From Lepiota brunneoincarnata (taxonomy: Eukaryota; Basidiomycota; Agaricomycetes; Agaricales; Agaricaceae): a stretch of 64,000 nucleotides of DNA. The stretch covers positions 1,426,001 through 1,490,000 of the forward strand of contig JAEBUN010000007.1 of the NCBI GenBank assembly GCA_023014365.1. The letters run 5' to 3'. The notes beneath the pieces were generated by a model. That model made no database searches. It saw only the letters and a list, made by a program, of their open reading frames with translations, and was not told where the DNA came from. Positions 34,332 to 43,846 of this stretch are shown piece by piece. The translations under genes and the position numbers were made by a program. Within the stretch, counting starts at the first letter, position 1, and each line of letters starts with the position of its first letter.

Positions 34332-34575
34332 AACGAACCAACTCACCCCACCAGAAGAAAGAATCGAAAGTCCCCACTTCAGACGCCTTCTCTATGATAT
34401 CTTTTACCCAGGACAGTCCCCATCCCCAGAAACCGCCACCGCACTCGATCTTCACAGAACTCCCACTCCTACCTTCTCCCCCGTCATTCCCCCCAGACCA
34501 GACTCCACCGATTTACCCCAGATCGATTACTACGAACCAAACTACTTAGCCGAATACCCGGAAGAAGGAAACTAA
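33307..34575 (+). CDS. element 3 overlapping ORF in the +1 frame, 422 aa, Pro-rich
   Basis: It is open for 422 codons over almost the whole preceding ORF and ends 37 bases before the 3' LTR. The protein is very Pro/Thr-rich with a short CPRCRRTYP motif in the middle and an acidic end (DYYEPNYLAEYPEEGN). The shared segment NQTSQE also appears in an element 4 ORF. The AC-rich composition lowers stop frequency, so chance openness is a real alternative. Sequence conservation with element 4 argues for coding. Confidence 0.5.
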   Translation: MQASNIQHFKQLPFRPRLPTPPLTPSPQHTPPPGTRPPTPMTPQNQQPPQLPPLDTIQLEYDHMDQITLLTEICARLPPTEPLRLNWNTLQFQNTTDNSGTTIPTTYDRLRLSLLRTICNVPGQNHSSDFSAQDRASCPRCRRTYPNEMRYIPRSPPPQPSPPLPRRPLPLSSPPPPAREESPPVSEIPSDFSPPPKTPPTPSPVTTSRFATPPIPFTSEPTPEPPTDQSASNADTQDTGPWIAPNLPVSDVNNTPQDTTHMIASNTDAPIAPSSNRAINGPNAQVERLDTPPTPEILQPVPRPLPQLTIDTSTSPTTIITRNATMTWPNQTSQENHVVPSETNQLTPPEERIESPHFRRLLYDIFYPGQSPSPETATALDLHRTPTPTFSPVIPPRPDSTDLPQIDYYEPNYLAEYPEEGN

Positions 34576-34612
34576 CGAGTTGTATGGAAAACAACTCTAG
34601 AAACGGACCTAA

Positions 34613-34999
34613 TGTTATCAGAAACCACATCAGAAGGACAGTTAATTTTAGCTCATATTCCCATGTCACTATGAAACTATCAGTAGTGTACATCAGAAGG
34701 ACTATTCTTAGTATATGCCTCATGTTTTCTTATCTCTGACTCATAGTTACCCCGGTCTGGACTATTATAGTAGGAGCATAGCCACACTTAGAAGTATATA
34801 AGGATACAGTACAATACCTTGTATCCTTATCTTAGTGTTATACAGTTCTTGCCTCCTATACCTCTTTGCCCTTAAAACCGGCTGGACTATAGTGCTCCGT
34901 CGTCTCTAAGTCACGCCTAGTAGGACAAGACCAAGTCTGTATAGACATCTTGCCTCGAACGCCGTGCTACTCAAGAGCGAACCCCTAACCCGGGTAACA
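34613..34999 (+). repeat. 3' LTR of element 3 (387 bp)
   Basis: Identical by eye to 26810-27196. Confidence 0.92.
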
Positions 35000-35004
35000 T
35001 AAGG

Positions 35005-35513
35005 CCCTTCTGGAATATCCCAAGCTAAGCTAAGGCTTCCAGCCGCTTATACGCTCATCAGATATTTCTCTGATACTTCTGCTATGTTTATTGACATCTC
35101 AGCGCGCCACGATTCGCCATGTGTAGTGAACCGGTCATCCGTTCCGGCTTCATTTACAAGCCCGAACCCGAACCAGCCTGTACACGGGGTTTGACGCGCC
35201 ATTTGCGCCACTTGGGGCCTGTCTCCCCCTAGCCAAATTGAAATCGGTGCCCTCACCGTTCCATCCGAATCCCTGTGCACACTGATAACCGCGAGACCCT
35301 GGTGACCTGTTACCCAATAAGGCAACTGTAGTTCAGCTAGTCTGTCGAAGGCTGGCTACTCAAGATTACAGGTTTCCTAGGCCTCTCAGGTCATAAGCTT
35401 AGGGTGGAGGGTGCTCTTTATCCACTCGTCATGATTCGTCATCACTGCCGACAGCCTTTTCTTATAAAAGCGAGGGAGCGACGTCTCATTCTAGCAGACA
35501 CTCTTCGTAAGAA
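35005..35513 (+). other. internal non-coding part of element 2 before gene B
   Basis: Element 2 sequence resumes after the TAAGG duplication (35000-35004). No supported ORF. It contains a TAAGCTTA at 35394 and probably the promoter and leader of gene B. Confidence 0.5.
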
Positions 35514-36862
35514 AATGGCTTCTTCGATCCCCAACCTTCAAGTCGAGCTCGACGATCTCATCAGCAACACCAAAGGTCGTCTTCAGCGCCTGCAAAACGG
35601 TCAAGTCGCTCGTCCCCTCGTCGAGAAGGCTCTCCTCGCATTCGACGCCCCTGGGGTATGTCTATTCTTTTCATGCTTCTCTCGCTGTTCCTCAATCATT
35701 TCTAGTCTGCTTATATTGAAGCATTATCGGAGGATAATGAAGCTATCAAGCTTCATGTCAACCAAGACTACGTCTTCCGTATTTGCAAGCTCTACGAAAT
35801 TTACCAAAACAACTACCATTCGTCTTATGAGATGCCCGCGATCTATAAGGCGCTCTCTGAATGCTGTAGCCGCATTAATCGCGTCCGCTCTGAAGAATCC
35901 CACAAAACCCGTACCGAAGAGGCTCAGAACCCGTCGTCCACGACTGGCTCTACTTCCTCCAACGTTGCCGAAGGCTCTGCTGTCCCCAAACGCGTAAGCT
36001 TAGCGTTCTTTTGGCTTCAAATCGTCTTCTCATGCATAAGCTTAGCCTCGCAAGGGTCGCAAGGCCCCTATCTCTGCTGCTGTTGTGGTAGACACCGATA
36101 CCGAGCCTGCGGAGAGTATGAATAGTGCCTCCAACTCCCGAGCAACTGGTGCTGACACGGTAATCTAGCTGCTTCTCAACCTATTACATTGGCTGAGATC
36201 ATCGCTCGCCTTCAGGACATGATGGTCGACAAGGAGGTCTCTCAAGCTATCGTTGAAGAGGTTCGTGTAGTTCCGCCTTATCGCAAGCGTCGTTTGTCTA
36301 CCTCCGATGTGGTGCACCAGCTCCACTCCCCCCAACCACTGATTCTGACTTCCTCTCTCTCTAGGAGACTGTCAAAAAGTCCTCATCGTCTAAAGGCTCT
36401 GTCCGTCTTCTTCCCTATAGTCAAGTTCCCAATATGAACACTAAACACTGCTGTTATGTCTGGGCTGAACAGGTTCTAGCCAAAGCCAGCGCCAATACTG
36501 CCAAATGCGCCCGTACCGAGTCTGCTTCTGATGAGCGCACCTTCGCAGGCTTATCCGGTGGGCAATTTCTCACTTCTGTTCGTTAAGCTTAGCGGTTCTG
36601 ACACTTTTCCCGGGCAGCTCGTTTGCTCCAGGAACTCCAAAACCTCCTGTCTCACTCTCGCGACGAGTACGAGTCTGAATCTCGCAGTGACGACGCTCGG
36701 TCTGTCAAATGCGACCTCAATTCGCTCAGCCGGGACTTCATCGAGGCTATTCCCTCGCTCGAAGCTAACTTAAAGAGGTTCCAATTCCTCATTCAAGAGC
36801 GCATCCGTCTCAAAAGTCTTTTGCGCAACCTCTCCGACTTGGACAAGCCCCTCCCCACTTAA
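35514..36862 (+). CDS. gene B of element 2: spliced coiled-coil protein of unknown function
   Basis: This plus-strand gene is antisense to gag-pol. ATG 35514 follows AAGAAA. Exons begin MASSIPNLQVELDDLISN. The intron from about 35656 has a TTTCTAG acceptor. The next, at 35994-36045, has TAAGCTTA at both its donor (GTAAGCTTAG) and its acceptor (ATAAGCTTAG). A further 53-bp intron begins GTATGA and contains a GCTGAC branch-like site. Later introns precede GAGACTGTC (about 36364) and CTCGTTTGC (about 36617). The protein is about 300 residues with a helical N-terminal half, a basic linker (PPYRKRRLST) and a helical C-terminal half (RLLQELQNLLSHSRDEYESE). Its stop TAA overlaps a TAAGCTTA. No known domain. 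A mutated copy lies at 62617-63483. Confidence 0.6.
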
Positions 36863-36943
36863 GCTTAACGCTTTTACAGTCCCTAGGATAGTTTTCCGTC
36901 GATAAGTAGATAGTTCTGTCCACAATATCAGGTTTTTTTTTTT

Positions 36944-39900
36944 CTATCCTTCCAACTCTTCCGGCTCCCATCTGTCACTAGGCTCATCCTCAGTAGTCTC
37001 CTCCAGGGTCTTCAGTCCCTCTGGCGACAGATCTATCAACTCTTGTAATTCCGGCGGCAACAGTATATGTTTCCTGGCTAAGTAGGGAATTACTCTGAAC
37101 GCTGCCACTTTATTCTGCCATACCGAACCGTCCAACTCTGCCAGGATATAAGATCCTCCCTTTGATCTAGATATGACCACCATGGGTCCTAGATACCTGG
37201 GTTTCATCTTCCTGTCTGCTGAGCTCTCTATAGCCGTATTTCTCACTAATACTAAATCTCCCGCGCCGAAGCGATAGTCTTTTATCTTATGCGCTGCTTG
37301 CCGTTCCATTTCCCAAGCCTTGCTAAGCTTAGTGTCTGAAACACGCTGACGCATCTCCTCAACATGCCAAACATGTTTTGCCAAAGCCTGAGCTCGATAT
37401 CCTATCAACTCGGCCGTGGTCAAGTACTTATTCGGTAGCTGCACCAGCCAAGTGGCCTCTTTGACATCCAAAGGTAGCGTCGGGTGCGCTCCGGTTACCA
37501 AAAAGTACGGGGAACACCCCATTCCTTTTCTAATGGTGATCCGATCTGCCCACATAACGTGCGGTAGGTGCCAATACCACTTTTTGACGTCTCCATCTGT
37601 AGCTTTGTACAACATTTGTCGCACATCCCAGTGGGGTCGCTCAATAATCCCGTTCGCTTTGGAATTGTAAGGAGATATCGTTACTCCCTTTATCCCATAT
37701 TTTTCTTCCAGCCATCGAACAGCTTTCTTAAATGGAGAACCGTTGTCCGTGACAATCTTCACTATACAGCCCCATCGGCAAATGATATCTTCGAATAACC
37801 ACTGCGCGATCGAACTGGCGTTCTCTTTTCTCAATGCCTTTGCCTCCATCCAAGATGACAGTCCACACCTTCCATGCACAATATAACTACACCCATTAGA
37901 ACTTGGCGTCATATGTAGTGTGTCCACATGTAGCACTTGGAATATCGACGGCGTGGGCGTTACTATTGGCGGCGTCTCGATGATCACCTTTTGCCGTTGC
38001 TGGCATAGATGGCACGATTGCACATACCAAGCTACGTCTCCTTCAACTTCCGGCCACCAGAACCTCTGCGTTATAAGCTTAGTGGTTGCGTATATTCCTC
38101 TGTGCCCTAGGAAGTCGTGGCTGGCTCGCAACATATACATACGTTGCTCCTTATCCACTACTAGCTGATGCTGACCGCTAGGACTCGTCCTATACAGCCT
38201 CCCCTCTTTATCCAAGAAGAAATGCTCTACCATATGCTTAAGCTTACGCAGATCTGGCTCATCCAAGCCTTCAGCTGCGCTACTGCCCCCTGTTTTCAGG
38301 TATTCCCTGACTTTGGGTATCCTTTCATCTTGTATTCGCGCTGTATCTGTCCTGCGCGACTCATCATATGTTTCCTCTATCTCGGCCGACTTTTCCTCTT
38401 CGAAATCTGGCACTAGCCTGACATCCGTCATTAAGCTTAGTACTTGTCGATGGTTTTCTGGACAGGCTGGGTCTTCTATAACCCTAAGCTTAGCCTGTTG
38501 TTCATCCAAGTACTCTTCCCGGGCTTGATCCAGCTCATACTCAAAATCATACACATCACGCGCCAGACCCTGGTTGAAGCCAGAGCGACTGTCGATCTCA
38601 TCGCAGAAGGCTTCCAAGGGTAAAGGATCTGCGGCCCCTGGATCTTCTTTGATCAGTTCGAACTCCTCTCCTTCATCCTCGGATCCATCGTCGAAGCGAC
38701 GGGCTGTCTCATCACCGGGATAGTAGCGTCGCCTGGACAGTCCGTCCGGTCCAAAGTTCTTCCCTTCTTTGTGTACTAGCGTGAAGTGGAACGACCTAAT
38801 GAAGTCCACCCAGTGGTTTACTGTGGCGTTCGGGAGCTTCCCTGGGTTGTTTAACATCCCGAAGAGAAACTTCGCATCCGTCTCCACCACTAAGTTTCTT
38901 GATCCCCACAGTAAATATTTCTCTTGTTCCAGCACCATTCTTAAGCCGCATAGCTCTCGCTTGGGCTGAGAGTATCTCTGCTGTCTTTCATCCAATAATA
39001 TTGACCCAAACTTCACATAATGTATAAGCTTAGCGTCTTCTCCATCTCTCTGATATATGTAGTATCCCACCGCCCTCCATGAGGTATCCACGGCTACTAC
39101 TATGGGTTGTTTACTCGGAAATTCGGGGTTCCTGGTCGGGAAACAGCGCTGAATCGCATCTTTCAGCTCCTGCTGCGCTTTCCGTTCGTTTTCTCCCCAC
39201 TCAAACTCTTGCCCCTTTTTAAGCTTTTCGTACAGAGGTGCCGCTATGGCTATGAACTTTGGGATATGATTCCTGCAGCGCGTAGCTGTTCCTAGAAAAC
39301 CCCTTAGCTCGGAGACATTCTCTCAATCCCCCCATCTTAATATCTTCCCAATGGTGTCTGTAGCAGGCAACCGTCCTTTATATGAGCATTCAAAACCCAC
39401 CACGGTGATTTCATCAGCGCAGATAGTCGTCTTGGGCCCAGAGAAGGTCCCTCCTACGTATTTCATCCTCTGTAGAATCCTATTGACGGTCTGCATGTGT
39501 TCCCATACAAATCTTCGGATCCCTGGGTTCTCTTTCAACGTCTCTTCCGTGCCATCTGGCAACTCATATCTAGTTTTCGGCCCTCTGATAGGTACATCAT
39601 CTATGTACGGCATCGTGTATTCTGGTATCTCACTGGCTAGGATCGCTGTTACATCCTCATGGAATATAGGCACTGAGTTGGTCCATCCCATGGGTAATGT
39701 CACTAAGCGTAGCGCTCCAAAAGGCGTCTGGAACGTTGTTAAGTCCCGAGACAACTCAGCTAACAGTCGCTCGTCATAGCCAACATATAGATCCAGAATG
39801 CCTCCGCAAGCTCTGCCTGCGAAGTGCATCGCCAAATCTTCCGTTGCTGGCGGCAGTCCTGAATGCGCTATCGTCACTCTGTTCAGCGGCTCCAAGCTGT

Positions 39901-40728
39901 GTACCAGTCTCAAACTTTTCCCATCTTTCTTCACCACACAGAACCATCGGGATCTATAGGATGAGTTCGACGGCTCGTATACACCAGCACTAATCTTTCT
40001 CTTTATAATGGCACAGACTTCATCATAGATCGCTGGTGGAATCGGAATGGGCTTCTCCACCCACGGAGTATGTTCTACCGTCGGTATCTCGATCGGCGGG
40101 AAGAAGTCTTCCCTAAAACATCCCCTCTCCTCATCTGTCCATGCGAATGCCCTTTCCTGAAGCATCATGACTTGGTGCATCAGCTTTCTTTCTTCTGGCC
40201 ACAAGAGATCCCCTGCATGGGCTTCATCCAGCTTAAGCTTGCGCTCCTCCGTATATCTGCCTGTCGGGACAAACTCTGGAGGATGCATACTAAGCTTAGG
40301 CATTTCTGCCAGCGGATCCCCTTTTATTTCTCGTTTTATCCTGAATTTCTCCGGTAAATCACCTAACACTGGCCTCACTTTTAAAGCGACTGGTTTATAT
40401 TTCTTCCCAGCCAGGCATTGTACAATATCTTCGTCATCCCCTTCAGTTTCGAAGACAGTCATTCCCTGACCCTCCGTATCCTGTGCGTTGGCGATGCGCC
40501 CTAGGCATGATAACGCCGTTGCTCTATCTTCCTGTGGGCAGTCCTCATCGCGTATGACTCGGTCAATGAACATTAGCTGTAGCTCGGCCTCTGAGAAGCT
40601 TCCTTTTGCTAAGCTTAGTGTTTGTGCGACGACAGGGCCCTTCTCATCATCATAGTCTATTATACAAGCCACCTCTCCTTGTCCCTCAGTCAACTCATCG
40701 AGGTTTCTTGAAAATTTTGACTGTTTTC
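36944..40728 (-). pseudogene. pol of element 2: RT, RNase H, integrase; one in-frame stop
   Basis: The frame is open upstream of 40693 and in -1 relative to protease. The RT part includes WFCVVKKDGKSLRLVHSLEP and MPYIDDVPIRGP (Y-x-D-D) near 39607. TGA at 39323-39325 interrupts the end of RT. The same frame then continues with RNase H ([28 protein letters not shown]) and integrase ([10 protein letters not shown] and CHLCQQRQ zinc finger; DTLHMTP, TDNGSPF and [10 protein letters not shown] for the DDE core). It ends at 36944. It is shorter than element 1 at the end and I see no chromodomain. With one stop and nearly identical LTRs, the element looks freshly disabled, or the TGA is read through. 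Confidence 0.88.
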
Positions 40729-41823
40729 CCTAAGCTTAGGAGGATTACACTCTCCTCGAGCATAAGTTGGTAACACAGCCCGTTCTCTGGTATTTGGGTC
40801 CGTAATAACCAAGGTTTGCTCGCCACTGGCGCTATTCCTGACTTCGCTAGCCGTCATTACATCAAAGGGTCGTCCCAAGAGTACTCGATACGCGGGGTTA
40901 CGAACGATGTGAACTTGCAAATAGATTGTGACTCCCCCGCAGGTAAAGCCTACGTTCTTTGCCAGTCCACAAGTCTTTTCAACCTGCCCATTCGCACTCT
41001 GCAAATTTATCGTAGTATCTGGATCCCAAGAAACTTGACATGCAATCGCCGCTTCCTGACTCATGGAGACGATCTGTGACCCGCTATCTAGCAAGGCCTC
41101 TTCCTGCCGAATCCCATTTATCAGAGTTGGCACTACTCTCAACGGCTCGCATTCTTTCGCAATAAACACTTGCCGTCCCCTGTCTCTTTGAGGAAGTGAC
41201 TCCAAGTACTGCATGATTGGATCCTGCGCTACCCAGGCTTGGGTTGCCGAGCCTTCTCGGAGCACTGTATCATACTTCCGAGTGCCGTCTGCTAGCTCCG
41301 TTATCATGACTTGTACTGGCCCACTATTAATCTCTATATCTTCTGTATCATCGTCCCAGGGCCCTACTCCTGCTATTAAGCTTTGACTCGTGGGTACCCG
41401 TTTTCTCATAATGCGCTCCCTATAAGCGTTCCTGTATATCGGTGACAATGCCAAGAGTTCTCCATGCGATACTGAGGCTTCTCGCTTCAATACCCTGCTG
41501 AGTACTTCCTCCACATCGACACTCCTCTCTATAGGGGCCTGGTGCTTATACGCAGGCTCCTTCTTAGATGGTTCCATCCTTCTGACAGGCAACGGTGGCA
41601 CCTCAATGACCGGGCGCAGTGGTTTCACATTTCTATATGGTAATTCCCCTGCTGCGGCACGCACTGGTTCCTCCGTTGTCTGCCCTATTTCCTCATTTTC
41701 TGATTCTTCTGATCGCTCGGAATCCGACGCGTCCTCAGGAGTCTGTCCTCTGGCGAAGGCGACCTTCTTCTTCAGAGCCGGCTCCTTCCTCGAACCCTTT
41801 AGAAACCCGACTCCGAGTTCCAA
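40690..41823 (-). CDS. protease-region ORF of element 2
   Basis: The 377-codon frame overlaps the gag end in -1. It has a charged N-terminal part, then the retropepsin-like site EALLDSGSQIVSMSQEAA (near 41070), the flap-like region and RVLLGRPFDVM. It ends NFQETSMS-stop just inside the RT frame. Protease in its own frame between gag and pol, with two frame changes, is the MMTV-type layout rather than the common gypsy one. Confidence 0.8.
   Translation of the reverse strand: MELGVGFLKGSRKEPALKKKVAFARGQTPEDASDSERSEESENEEIGQTTEEPVRAAAGELPYRNVKPLRPVIEVPPLPVRRMEPSKKEPAYKHQAPIERSVDVEEVLSRVLKREASVSHGELLALSPIYRNAYRERIMRKRVPTSQSLIAGVGPWDDDTEDIEINSGPVQVMITELADGTRKYDTVLREGSATQAWVAQDPIMQYLESLPQRDRGRQVFIAKECEPLRVVPTLINGIRQEEALLDSGSQIVSMSQEAAIACQVSWDPDTTINLQSANGQVEKTCGLAKNVGFTCGGVTIYLQVHIVRNPAYRVLLGRPFDVMTASEVRNSASGEQTLVITDPNTRERAVLPTYARGECNPPKLRENSQNFQETSMS
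40711..40717 (-). promoter_or_regulatory. possible -1 frameshift site, protease to RT, element 2
   Basis: In the protease frame the codons CAA AAT TTT give the heptamer A AAT TTT. The RT frame is -1 and open here, and the protease stop lies eight codons downstream. Confidence 0.45.
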
Positions 41824-43541
41824 GTCTTCGCGCCACTCCTGGTGTCCAAATACTGGCTTGCCGAGGGCGTACCATCCGTCAGACCACTAAGCTTAGCCTG
41901 TATCTGGGCCAATTGCTCGGCCAAAGACTGTATCTCGACGTTATCATCCTTTCTTGTCATAAGCTTAACCTTTGGGGTACTCCCAGCGTGGATGGCAGCT
42001 GTCTCCAACATTTCCATGCGCTGCTTCAGACGGCGGATTTCTTCTTCCGCTGGCGACCTTTGGTTTTCTGACCTCGGGAACGCTCTCTGTGCAAACACTG
42101 CTGACGTTGGTACTTGCGGTAACTCAGGCTCAACCTCCGGCAGTTCTGGTATCTGAACGAAGAGTTGTCCCTTTGTCGCATAGTACTTTGCCACTTTCTC
42201 TTTAATAGGCCCTTCTCCTCGAGGGATACTCGAGCCGTCTCCCATATATATTTTGTTCCCTTCGACTCTAATTCGGCCGGCTTGTTTATCCGCCTCCATG
42301 TCCGGGCAGAATAACCAACTATGCCCTAATAACCAGCAGTAGAAACACTTGCGATCGGAAAGCGACCCTGCCGGCCCACTTCCGGTATTCCTCTGGGCGT
42401 GATTATAACCGGCATGATTATGTCCGTCTTTCGCCGAGCTCTCTAAATATGTTTTTAAGGTATGCCCCTGGATATTCATGAGGTCCTTAAGCTCAGCGAG
42501 GCCACCTGCCATCTGCGAGACTTCATCCTGAAATTTCTGCTTTAAGCTTTGCAGTTCTCGCTTTACCACCGGGTCATAAGTCCCTGTTCCGGACGTCGCA
42601 GGTGGATGGCTCATCGATGCCGAGTTTACCGGCCTCAAATCCTGATGAAGGGATCGCATAAGTGTTTTGCCAATCGAAATTTCGACAGCTTTATCCACGA
42701 CAATCCTCCAATCATAGGGGTCCTCTTCGCGTAAATCCTTCGCAGTCAGTGCCGACCCATCACTTGCGGTTCTACGCGCCCCGGTGATTGCTAATCTCGC
42801 ATTGAGCACATCCTGGAACACCGAGTCCAGTGCGCTCGTAAATAACTCGACTAGCTCTCGGTTCGAGACTACCGCCGGCGACTTTAGACACTTCTCTGCT
42901 TCGAGAATGAATCGCCTTTTAAAGTCCAAGACTTTATGCTCCTCATTCATCGCAATGCCTCTACTCTCTGCGCAGAGTTCCCTCAAGCGTCGCACTGAGC
43001 CCTGCTTGGCTGCCACAGCCTCGGGATACTCTTTCTTTAATCTCTCTACGAAGCCTGTCCAGCTTCCTGCTAAGAACTCCGCAAAACTCATCCACTCTTC
43101 ACGGATATCCTGGTCCACATATGACACCGCCCAATTTATTCTTTCTGCCTCGTCCGTCGTCTTCGTTATCGTGAAGAGACGTTCCAGCGTCCAGAGATAA
43201 TTTCTCAATGTCTGTGGTTTTGATGCATCCCACCTGGGAGCATTATTGCTAAAGGGAATTGGCATACGCTCGTGTCCCATTTTTCTAGCTGTAGTCGTCG
43301 TCGACGGCGTAGTTTGGTTTGTCTGTACAGTCGGAGTTGACTGTGATATCTGTGGTACCGTGGGGGCACCAAAAGGGTTCGTATGAAACGAGTTTTGGTT
43401 TGGTAACGCTAAGCTTAGCGTAGGAACGGTCTGACCGTCCTGGTTTTCGGTGTGCAGAATATGCGCTATGTTGCGAGCTGAGGCTGGCAGCCTTATAGTA
43501 ATTCTGGGAGCAGTAGAGATCGGCGGTACGGCTTCTCTCAA
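41799..43541 (-). CDS. gag of element 2
   Basis: An intact 580-codon frame. It contains a gag core (RWDASKPQTLRNYLWTLERL, then VSYVDQDIREEW) and a zinc knuckle CFYCWLLGHSWLFC (C-x2-C-x4-H-x4-C) near 42340. A coiled-coil stretch (AEEEIRRLKQRMEMLE) lies near 42050. It ends SESGF-stop at the slippery heptamer. ATG 43541 is the first in-frame start about 300 bases inside the 5' LTR. Confidence 0.85.
   Translation of the reverse strand: MREAVPPISTAPRITIRLPASARNIAHILHTENQDGQTVPTLSLALPNQNSFHTNPFGAPTVPQISQSTPTVQTNQTTPSTTTTARKMGHERMPIPFSNNAPRWDASKPQTLRNYLWTLERLFTITKTTDEAERINWAVSYVDQDIREEWMSFAEFLAGSWTGFVERLKKEYPEAVAAKQGSVRRLRELCAESRGIAMNEEHKVLDFKRRFILEAEKCLKSPAVVSNRELVELFTSALDSVFQDVLNARLAITGARRTASDGSALTAKDLREEDPYDWRIVVDKAVEISIGKTLMRSLHQDLRPVNSASMSHPPATSGTGTYDPVVKRELQSLKQKFQDEVSQMAGGLAELKDLMNIQGHTLKTYLESSAKDGHNHAGYNHAQRNTGSGPAGSLSDRKCFYCWLLGHSWLFCPDMEADKQAGRIRVEGNKIYMGDGSSIPRGEGPIKEKVAKYYATKGQLFVQIPELPEVEPELPQVPTSAVFAQRAFPRSENQRSPAEEEIRRLKQRMEMLETAAIHAGSTPKVKLMTRKDDNVEIQSLAEQLAQIQAKLSGLTDGTPSASQYLDTRSGAKTWNSESGF
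41802..41808 (-). promoter_or_regulatory. probable -1 frameshift site, gag to protease, element 2
   Basis: Gag codons TCG GGT TTC TAA give G GGT TTC, a canonical X-XXY-YYZ heptamer directly before the stop. The protease frame is -1 and open through it. Confidence 0.7.
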
Positions 43542-43826
43542 AGCTGCAACTGCTGAACCACTCGCTGTGTTCGCAGCTAAAGCGCTAACGGGATCTTTTC
43601 GCTTTCGAGAGGTACTAGCGGCGATGAGGCCTTCAGAACCTTCTGGACGATTGGAGTTCCGAGTAGTTCTCTGTTTTGGTAGGTCGACCTTCCTGAGACT
43701 GCTCTCGAAGGACGTTTTGGGTGACTTTACGGTCTTTGCTTGAACCTTTTTCTGCTTTGCAGGTGAAAGGTGGGCCAGTGTCCAAGTCTTTTGGTGTTTT
43801 GTCTCGTGAAATTCAACTGAAAACCC

Positions 43827-43844
43827 CCCTCGCGGTGGGCTCCA
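43827..43844 (-). other. primer binding site of element 2
   Basis: On the minus strand TGGAGCCCACCGCGAGGG begins two bases after the LTR end. It is complementary to a tRNA 3' end in ...GGGCTCCA. I did not assign the tRNA. Confidence 0.75.
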
Positions 43845-43846
43845 GA

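Larger units (their letters stand above)
26810..34999 (+). mobile_element. Ty3/gypsy element 3 (chromovirus), youngest insertion
   Basis: LTRs are at 26810-27196 and 34613-34999, flanked by TAAGG (26805-26809, 35000-35004). By eye the two 387-bp LTRs are identical. Gag, pol with chromodomain and two overlapping downstream ORFs fill the interior on the plus strand. It is inserted in element 2 just behind gene A and four bases after a TAAGCTTA. Confidence 0.93.

Noticed and set aside
37416..37798. Plus-strand ORFs opposite the element 2 integrase as further antisense genes.
   Set aside because: They are short, lack intron or domain features, and are explained by the conserved minus-strand pol frame.
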